The notes beneath the pieces are model-generated. The model was not told the DNA's origin. It did not search any database and saw only the letters and a program-made list of their open reading frames with translations. DNA of 64,000 nucleotides from Adiantum capillus-veneris (Eukaryota > Streptophyta > Polypodiopsida > Polypodiales > Pteridaceae): assembly GCA_014529385.2 (NCBI GenBank), contig CM043945.1, forward strand, positions 3,318,312-3,382,311. The letters run 5' to 3'. Within the stretch, counting starts at the first letter, position 1. Each line of letters begins with the position of its first letter. Below are positions 56,340 to 64,000 of this stretch, in pieces. The translations under genes and the position numbers were made by a program.

Positions 56340-58545
56340 TTCCCCCCAATCGAGCTATATGGTTGTCGATGCTAGGTCATTTTTTGCTATGGAGCACGTT
56401 CGCTAATCACCTCACATGATCTGCCAATGCCCTCCATAGTCGTAGATCCTGCCATTTGACCCGACGTGCCAGTAGACGCAACCGACCCTGATGGCCCACT
56501 TCTAGATGATGAGCCAAATTTTATGGAGACCGACATCTTTGAGGGGGATGATGAGGAACCCTTGAAGGAAAATCAGGAGGACTGGCCAACCCTACCGATA
56601 TCTTGATGGAGACGGATCTCTCTAGCAAGATATTCAAATATTTTAATGCAGAATTGATTGATGTAGTCCTGATGCTTCATATCATCTCACATGCCTAGAC
56701 GCATTGACAGCTGCTTTAGTAGGCTCTCCTCTTCTTCATAGTAGGAGGTGACGCGCAACACGAGTGAGCATAGCCTCACCTGTAGTTATGAGATTCCAAA
56801 TCGATGTGTCTACGGGCCCATCCGTAGAGAAGGCTCTACTCAGGCTCTACTCAAGGATTTTAAGTTGCCTAGCTTTGGAGGTGAGAAAAGAGAGTGGAAC
56901 AAAGATTTTGGTAATATGTTTCTAGAAAAGTGGTCAAACATTCATGCACTGCAAAATCAGTCTACTAGTCGTGTGCAACCTTCTTGTTGATTGGCAATGT
57001 GCACAAGTGGTAGATGAGCTTGACTACTCGTTTGGCCACTTAAGCAGAGTTGAAAACGATGTTTTAAAAGTAGTTCTTGCCAGACAATGAAGAAGAGAAA
57101 AACTGGGAGTCATGGGACAAGTGCATGATGGAGAACAAGTCTCTAACTTATTACATCCTAGACTACAAAGATAGTACTCAAGTTAAAAGGGATCGATGTA
57201 TTCACGACTTTGTCCAAACTTTGAGAGGGGCCTCACAAATGATTATCTTGAGTATGTAGAGCCGCTTCAGCCAAAAGGCTCATTTGAGATGATCAAATAT
57301 GCTCAAATATATTTTTACATCAAGCATCGTGGTGTGTAAGATGGGGCAGGTAGGGTTGGGGATAAAGGGAAAAAGGAGTCGGGTTTAAAAGAAAGGGGTT
57401 TCATAGTGAGAGATAGGGGGAGAGGACATACCACAGGAGTCAAGGTGGTCATTGGACTTTTAAAAAAACCATTTAAAAATAAAAAAGACTCCAAAATAAT
57501 AAAAAAAGAGCTACTTTAAAGCACAAAAGGAAAATTGATGCTTTAACTGCAATGAGGTAGGGCACACTAAGGCTGAATGCCCAAAGCTCAAAGCTAGCAC
57601 TAATAGTAGTGAGCCTAAGAGAGATGGTAAATCCTCTAGAGACTTTCTCTTGATTTTGGAGAGTTCAAAGAGATGGCAGTGTGCCATTGTGATGAGTGTC
57701 AAGCCTGACACCAGATATGTGGCAGCCTAGCATAGATCTTCATGACATGATGTACATGTATGACACCATAGGTGGCCCTAAAGTCACTATTTTCATAGGT
57801 GATAGAGCTAGCCATAACTTCTTAAACAAGGTTAACCAAGATCGTGAGCGATCATGACTACATTGTTGGGTTGGCCAACGGTTTTAATAAGATGGTATGG
57901 AATACCATAGTATTGGGAGTTCCAGTAGACATGCAAGACTATAAGGCTTCACTCAACTTTCAGGTAAGTACTTAGCTGGAACTGACGTGTACCTAAGTAG
58001 GGAGTGGATGTATAGCCTAGGTCCTAGTCTAGTGAAGATTTATTTGCATAACATGCTACAATTTAAGCATGGTGGTAGGGTCATCACCCTATAGAGCGAC
58101 CGTATTTTCCCCTCTATCCCTCTCATTTCTTCCATGCTACATACAACAACCCACAGAGGCGAGATAGTAGAGGTAATTACTCAGAGACCAGCCCGTAGAG
58201 GTGAGAAAGCATAGGTAATTACTTATTACACTCTTTTAAATTTTTTGTTTTAAATGAACGTCAAAAAAGTGTTTTCGTAGTTACAAATATAAGTAATGTT
58301 TGCGTAGACAAGCACACTAAAAAGGATGGCTTAGGATGAGACCCACTATTTGAGAACCCTATTTGGCATGCATAAGACTCTAAAACAAAAAAGTCCATGG
58401 CCAAAGAGACCCTTAACAAAAATTACGTCGATGCTTTAGTGAATTTGTTAGAGGAGTTTTAGGATGTATTTCTTGGTGAGTGATTTATCGGATGGCTTAT
58501 CGCCATCTCGAGAAGTAGACCATGGCATTGATGTTGTGCCAGTTG
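56340..58545 (+). pseudogene. Ty3/gypsy gag-protease remnant
   Basis: Plus-strand blocks in order: an acidic gag N-terminal region (56450-56590); gag core with LLKDFKLPSFGGEKREW and FLEKWSNIHAL (56850-56960); YYILDYKDSTQVKRDRCIHD (57140-57200); a CCHC zinc knuckle CFNCNEVGHTKAECPK at about 57538-57585; an aspartic protease region with KVTIFIGDRASHNFLNK (57780-57835), where the usual D-(S/T/N)-G-A is altered to GDRAS; DYIVGLANGFNKMVWNT; and the linker before RT (VNLLEEF, then EVDHGIDVV, 58440-58540). Multiple stops and frameshifts. RT is not visible, so the element is cut off or decayed beyond 58545. Confidence 0.75.
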
Positions 58546-58733
58546 TGAGTGCGTGAATGCAATGCATGTAGAAAGAGCGAGAAGGAGAGAGAGAGATAAC
58601 ACACCATGTGGGTGGAGCAACTCAATATTATGTGTGAGAGAGCCCCTTATTCTTCTAACTAGTAAAGAATAAGGTGTTTGGCATGTTTGATGGGGGTAAG
58701 AGGCACATCGCCTTTACCCCAACAATCTCCCAT

Positions 58734-59500
58734 TGTTGGCAGATACGCCGCGATCGACGTCAGCATAGCGAGAACTCACCTAACATATAATGTCAACTGA
58801 GGACGGAGCTCGACCCGCACAGGTGCGTGGAAGCAAGCAAAGGGTGTCAACCTCTACTCGACTGACTAATGACTACTTTCTACAGAGATATCAAATCTAC
58901 ATGCCATCGGTTCTGTGAATATGAGAGTCTCCTATGATGCTACCGCAAGCCAAAAGCCCATTAGACGTTCTCGAAATGTTACGAAACTTGAGGGATATCC
59001 TATCAACACCAATAGGCCACTCTCCCTAAGGTCCGCGACCCAAAACCCTACCCAAAAACACCCGGTGCAGAATCACATAGGATGTCTGACAGGTTTTTGC
59101 AGGTCGACGTTTCCAAAAACTAAGATGTCTAATGCGTAGCTCTACTCGCTTTGATCGCGTGGATATGTTGAAATGCAAAAACAAACAATGTTTACTCACC
59201 AAAACTCCAAAAGTAGCTCGCGGGTGAATCTGCCAAAACACAGACGAGCGCGTGTGATGTAAGCATCAACGCGAATCTCTCCTCGTGGGCAACATGTTGC
59301 TACTCTCCGTTTGCGATTCTGACCACCGTAGCTCTTGTAGCACACACACTCTCTCTCACTCTCTTGTAGTCTCCCAGTCGACATAGAAGATAAGATTATT
59401 AGAAGTCCCCTTACAAAGCTTTAGGTTTTGGGTTATATACTAAGCCTTAGAAAACCTAATGTCCGGCCAAAATGACCTGATTTGTCCCTAGGCTTCTATA
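58734..59500 (-). repeat. LTR-like repeat, copy 1
   Basis: Starts TGTTGGCAGATACGCCGC and shares with copy 2 (59738-60710) the order GCGAGAACTCA, GAGGACGGAGCT(C/T)GACCCGCA, CTACTCGAC, TGTAGCTCTACTCG-like, CT-rich run and TTAGGTTTTGGGTTATAT-like blocks. Copies are diverged and head to tail about 1 kb apart. The orientation is taken from copy 2. Confidence 0.6.
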
Positions 59501-59737
59501 GAGCTTAATTACAACACCGTGAGCTGGCTTTGCTCATCCAACAAGCATCTGCAGCCAAAATACAATTGCCGACTTAAAATATGAAGTTCCTATAAACATT
59601 ACAAAAGTGGCCGTAATGGCTCAAAATAATAATAACGGGATATTTGATGATGTACATGAGCTTGTATCTTCACATTACAACATCCATCTTCATCTTCATC
59701 ACTTCATCAACATCTTCATATGGAATCTTTAGAAAAT

Positions 59738-60361
59738 TGTTAAGGCGGTTACGCCGCTAGCGGAAGCTAAATGGCGAGAACTCAACCAACAATAGAATTT
59801 GTCAGACGAGGACGGAGCTTGACCCGCAGGCGCATGGAAACAACTAGGTGGGTGTCAAATCACCTACTCGACCTTCTAATGACAATCACTACTAAGGAAA
59901 TCAAATCTAAGTTCTAAAATACGCAAGTGACTGAAATCCGTACTACGAACGAATGCTATACGAAACAAGATCTAGAATCATTGAATCGATCTCAAACTCA
60001 AGGGGAAGTCTATACACTAGGTAAGAACAACACCCTAAAGACTTGAACTGCAAAATCAACCTATAACCACTCCGTGCGGAAAACGCGTATGAAGACAGGC
60101 CGAAATATACAGGTGACCGAAACTTGACCCCGATGGTACTAATGTGTAGCTCTACTCGTTGTGGTTCTATAGATATGCTGCACGCTCCATTCCGACACAC
60201 GAGTTGGAAGAAAACTCACACCGAAGCTCGTAGGAACTTACCACACATAGAAGCCGATAGCGCGCACTCTTGGTATCTGTGCGTAGCTCTCGCCGTTGCT
60301 AACACAATGGCGGTGTCGCTTCTCCAATGGCGGCTCCATAGCTCGCGTAGCAAGTAGATAA

Positions 60362-60424
<63 letters not shown>

Positions 60425-60710
60425 ACACAGTCACGGCGCTCAAAAACTGACTTTGATTAATAATCTGAATCCCTTAGGTTACAAAAACTTTGGCTTATAT
60501 TCCTCAGCCTTGGAGGTGAGAACATCTCTAACTAATTACATAAGCAAGTGAAATTACTTCGGGATTACAAGCTGGAAACTCAATTGAGTCCCGTTACTTA
60601 ATGAATGGCTCAAATCAAAATTAATGTCGGAAAGACATTTATTACAATCAATGGTTACAAAATGATGAGTGTGAGAAAAAATGTGGGTGTGATCCTCTGC
60701 TGGCTCAACA
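59738..60710 (-). repeat. 3' LTR of a minus-strand retrotransposon
   Basis: 973 bp, plus-strand ends TGTTAAGG and GGCTCAACA. On the minus strand it begins TGTTGAGCCA directly after a polypurine tract. It contains the long CT run at 60364-60421 and a TATA-like GGAATATAAGCC. The internal sequence of the same element lies to the right. Confidence 0.72.
60364..60421. repeat. (CT)n microsatellite inside the LTR
   Basis: About 29 CT units; the matching place in copy 1 (near 59350) has only a few. Confidence 0.95.
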
Positions 60711-60724
60711 CTCCCCCCTCCGCG
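60711..60724 (-). promoter_or_regulatory. Polypurine tract
   Basis: CGCGGAGGGGGGAG on the minus strand immediately upstream of the LTR start; marks the 3' end of the internal region. Confidence 0.8.
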
Positions 60725-60758
60725 TTCATGTCGTCCCTGACATGACTTTTATGCTTGG

Positions 60759-61043
60759 TCAATAAAGTCCTGTCGTCTTGAGCATCTGCAAATGTGATTC
60801 GTATCGTAGGTTGCCGATGGTTAAGGTTGGGCCGAATATTTTGCTTTCGTGGGAGAAAAAGCCGGTGTAGAAAGCTTCTTCGAATGTTTGCATGTGGAAG
60901 CTAGGCAAAAACATAATCCTTTGGTATAGGAGGTGTAACACTTTTGGAGAAGGCTGCAATGAAAGATCGTACATCATATCAGTCACTGTCGGCCGTCGAT
61001 AGTAGACTCGAGTTCGTGGCTTTATCTGGCGCGAACACTTCAA
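60759..61043 (-). pseudogene. C-terminal part of the large 3' ORF, frameshifted
   Basis: Reads RVYYRRPTVTDMMYDLSL, HLLYQRIMFLPSFHMQTFEE and GPTLTIGNLRYESHLQM to a stop at 60759, 35 bases before the polypurine tract. It overlaps the end of the 662-codon frame (60979-62967), whose last residues (DKATNSSLLSTADSD) look like out-of-frame sequence, so both frames were probably one protein before a one-base change near 61030. Confidence 0.6.
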
Positions 61044-62967
61044 TGCAAGCTAAGAGAGTCCTGCAGATTTTTTTGAGCATCTGACATGAAAGGTCAGGAG
61101 AGCCAGTAAAGAGCTTGATGGTGCCCGTTAGGGTTTTCACCATGTAGGCTTTACCTATTCTCTCTAATGCCTTTGGTCCTGGCATCCTGGGATAATTAAG
61201 CCAATTTGGCTTCTTTTCTGCAATCCTGCCATGCTCTTTCCAGTTTCTGACTCTTGGCACCGGGCAGAAGGTTGCAGCCTCCCGAATCTCCTTTGGTGCC
61301 TCCACCAAGTAGATGAGGTAGGCTGGGTATTTGTTCAGCCAACCTTTCCTCCATCTAGGTTGTGAATCTACTATCTTCTTTGATTGTTCCTCCTTTGTGA
61401 TGTCGCCTTCGTAAAGAGCGACATACTGCTCCTCTTCTATTCTCTTTTTTGTCTTTAGCACTTCAAATTTCATCAAAGGGAAAGGCAGGCTGGGTTGCAT
61501 CCACTGTTCATGGAGCACTTTTGTGTCAAGCCCCTGACGTCTAATGGAGATTAGGAGTCTCCTCTCCCATTCCATTTTCGCCTTGGCACTCTCCTCTGCT
61601 GATTTTTCTATTTGGTCATGGAGCCTTTGTTCTTCTTCTTCAGAGATTCTTGAAGTCGAGGCCACCTCTTGAGCTGGGGCTGGATCTTCAATTGTGGTTG
61701 CCTCTCCAGTTTCTGGTAGCTCTATGGCTGCTCCACCTGATTCTTCTTGTGGTGTTTCTGTCTCTCTTCTTTGTTGCTCTTGTAGATCTTGGAGCTGTTT
61801 ACGGAGGGTCTCATTCTCTGTCCGTAGTGTTTGATTTTCTAATGTGAGCCTCTCCTCTGTGGCCAATGATCCCTCCACAATGTGCAACCTTTGCACTTGC
61901 TCTAATCTCAGCTCTCTTTGTAAGCTTCGGACCTGGTCTTCCAAAGCTGGTATGATAGCTCCCTCTTGTTCGGTTCCTGCTCTGCTACTTCTAGGGGTAG
62001 TCTTGAGTCTAGTGATTGTTCTTTCTTGGAGTTCCACTCTCTCCCTTAGCTCAATGAGCTCATCCTTGGCCGCCTCCAACTCATCCTCTAGCCACTCCCT
62101 TGCTTCCTGTGCACTTGTCACTTCTCTTGAAGCCTCAGCTAGCTGGAGTATCAAGCCGTCTCTCTCGTTTTCCGCATCATAGAGTGATGCTTTATGACTT
62201 TCAGATTCAGTCATAGCATTCTCTAATTTTCTCTGCAACTCCGCTTCCCTTTGTTTGGCTGTCTCAATCTCTACTTCCTTTGCCTTGGACCTTTCTTTTA
62301 TCTTGCTAAGCAGTTCATGCACCATGTGCATGTCTTTTTCATCATCATCTGTCAACTCTAAAGCTCTTTCCGCCACCACCTCCACTGGCTTTGGCTCTTC
62401 TAGTACTTTCGGTTCGTCCAGTTTCTCTTCACTTTCTTTTTTACTCTTTGTTTTTTCCTTCGTTCCTCTCCGTTCATCTTGTTTTTGTAGGGTGATCCCA
62501 TAAACTGCCTCAAGGGCCTCTTCTTCGGTGTATCCTATCTCTACCATATCCTCATAATCATTTCTCTTTTGCTGAACTGAATCTATCTTCTTTTCTTTGG
62601 TCTCGGCCTCTGGCTTTTCCAAATCATCTGTGTCCACCTCTACTGTGGTCTCCTCCACAATTTTTTCCGTCTTCTTAGGGCTTGGTACATCAGTCATAGA
62701 GGGATATCTGTCCTCAGCTTCCTTGGCTTTCCCTTTGTTGGCTTGCCCATCTTTCTCTTGAGGCTTAGTAGACTCATCTACTTTCCTTTTCCCCTTGTCG
62801 TCTTTTTTCAGCTCAGCTTTTAATTGTTGTACCTTCTCTTCAGTGTATGGCTCGACAGGTTGCTGCTCCAGAATAGCCTCTGACTCCTCATAAGCTTTAA
62901 TATATTGATCGTATTGATCAATATGTGGCCTGGCTGAGCTAGTTCCGACTTTAGTGGGGTCTGGCAC
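60979..62967 (-). pseudogene. Large coiled-coil protein, main part of an extra retrotransposon ORF
   Basis: 662 codons open. N-terminal third: Lys/Glu-rich, disordered, with a conserved-looking patch YEDMVEIGYTEEEALEAVYG. Middle (about residues 215-420): long coiled coil with heptad-like repeats (LLSKIKERSKAKEVEIE, LQRELRLEQVQRLHIVE, LRTENETLRKQLQDLQEQQ). C-terminal 200 residues: globular and Trp-rich (RWRKGWLNKYPAYLIYLVEA, PNWLNYPRMPGPKALERIGK). No nuclease, polymerase or envelope signature was seen, and no signal peptide or membrane segment. It continues in another frame upstream (to 64000) and downstream (to 60759). Function unknown; it occupies the place of the accessory 3' ORF between pol and LTR. 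Confidence 0.6.
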
Positions 62968-62983
62968 CCACTTTTCTTCAAAG

Positions 62984-64000
62984 TCACCCTTTAGCTCTTT
63001 CCGCTCTAAAGTGCTCCACTAGTCTTTCCATTCTTGCCACTTTCTGACTTTTGGTTTGCTTGGGAGCAACCTTCTTCTTTACTTTCTTCTTAAGCGGCTC
63101 GTCCACATCCTCTGCAGGTTCTGAAAATACTTCTAGTTTCCGGCGTGCTCTTGTGGATGTCCTCTTGGATACTTCGGGCTGTTCTTCCTCCTCGTCGGCT
63201 TCTCTAAGCCACTCATTCTGGGAGGGAACCTTTGGCCACTGATCTTTGGCTCCAATAGCTTCATAAGCTATTCTTGTCAGAATTTCCGCTCCTCCTATGT
63301 ACTTTGGCTTCTCATTGTGCATGGCAATTACTTGCTCGTGGATGTGTTGAACGTAATTCACCTCTTTTGGCATATTGCTCTTTAATGCCCATGTGATGGT
63401 GGTCGCAATGGCATGGGGTGGTGTCGTATACTTTTGCGGTCTTTTACTGCAAACATGAAGAAATTGGTTGTACAGTCGGCAAAGGGTTGCCGCTCTTAGG
63501 TCCGCCATATCTCCATAGGTTGCATTCTGCTTCTTGGGCCCATAGACCTCTATGGCCTCTCTTCTTTCCCTGACCGAGCTCCCTTTGTTGTGCAGCTTCA
63601 ATGCGTCTGCAATTAGCTGTGGAGTGATCTGTACTTCTACCTTCTCTCCATCCATGGCTGTCAATGTGGCTTTTCCATCCTTCTGAATGGATGTTGCCAA
63701 CTCGTACACTCTTCTTGTATCCACACCTGATGGTCTAGAGGTGAAGAAAATGTGCAAGTCTGCCCTTTCCAGGTACCTGCTGATGTCTTCTGACCTGCTA
63801 TAATCTACCAATTCCTGTGGGATCATCGGTACATCCACCGCTTGTCCTTGAGGATCTCTGAAAGTCCCCTGGTAGATCTTTATTCCCTCTTTCTCCAATA
63901 CTGCTTCCTCCACCCAAGTTTTGGTTGGCTTGAGGGTTTCTGCTGGAATGTCAAAGGGTTCCGCTTCTGCAATAGCATCTTTGATTGTCGGTCTTTTTCT
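62984..64000 (-). pseudogene. N-terminal part of the large ORF, runs off the right edge
   Basis: Open from the window edge (partial) to a stop at 62984-62986. A GTG near 63911 is not needed as start because the frame is open further upstream. Contains a globular region (QELVDYSRSEDISRYLERAD, RRVYELATSIQKDGKATL, VQITPQLIADALKLHNKG, YGDMADLRAATLCRLYNQFL) resembling the putative plant transposon domain (Transposase_32-like) found in many plant retrotransposon-related proteins, then a basic nuclear-localisation-like run (KKKVKKKVAPKQTKSQK). Near 62995 the frame changes; codons for RKELKGDFEEKWVPDPTK continue in the frame of the 662-codon part, so the two pieces were one protein of more than 1000 residues. 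Confidence 0.58.

Noticed and set aside
61650-62503. Plus-strand Ser/Leu-rich frames (65-112 codons)
   Set aside because: Antisense shadows of the large minus-strand coiled-coil ORF.

Overview
The window is nuclear DNA of a vascular plant. It contains a calmodulin-binding IQD gene split by introns, fragments of other plant genes, and dense transposable elements: Ty1/copia, Ty3/gypsy, LINE, CACTA/En-Spm, and a small TIR element with a 9-bp target duplication. Long CT/GA and GT microsatellites are unusually frequent. A large-genome lineage such as a fern would fit, but that is inference; nothing here identifies a species.

Layout. Positions 1-13.7 kb are a three-level nest of copia retrotransposons. 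The outermost is decayed and on the minus strand. It was hit by a second minus-strand copia (1598-12737, 228-bp LTRs, duplication CTTCA). That element was later hit, in its gag, by a young plus-strand copia (6174-11663, duplication GAAAC), whose gag-pol is open apart from an 8-bp duplication in RNase H. At 14.7-16.2 kb two unrelated gene fragments lie side by side on the minus strand: a hydroxypyruvate reductase-like enzyme and a Vps62/DUF946 protein. Positions 16.2-20.5 kb hold little that can be read.

At 20.5-32.6 kb lies the one substantial host gene, an IQD family member on the minus strand, with five recognisable exons. Its fourth intron (about 7.8 kb) is packed with two LINE remnants, microsatellites, a CT/GA hairpin and a minisatellite with telomere-like motifs. 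A 320-bp TIR element with a 9-bp duplication sits in intron 5. Two splice junctions do not resolve cleanly by eye, so the gene may be intact or recently damaged.

At 33-47 kb there is a TIR-flanked segment, a decayed CRINKLY4-type receptor kinase fragment with a 25-base C run, a third LINE, an unrecognised decayed ORF, an array of short fold-back units ending in a 309-bp hairpin, and a gypsy integrase remnant. A CACTA element with perfect 12-bp ends and ATA duplication fills 47016-52913. It keeps the N-terminal part of a TNPD-like gene and a Transposase_24-like gene, and lacks the catalytic part of TNPD.

Positions 54-58.5 kb contain an LTR and primer binding site followed by a decayed gypsy gag-protease. 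Positions 58.7-60.7 kb contain two related LTR-like repeats. From 60.7 kb to the right edge, on the minus strand and immediately before a polypurine tract and LTR, is a very large coiled-coil protein of unknown function. It is probably an extra 3' ORF of an LTR retrotransposon, now broken by two frameshifts.

Apart from the IQD gene there is no sign of genes acting together; the remaining coding sequence is transposon-derived or pseudogenic.
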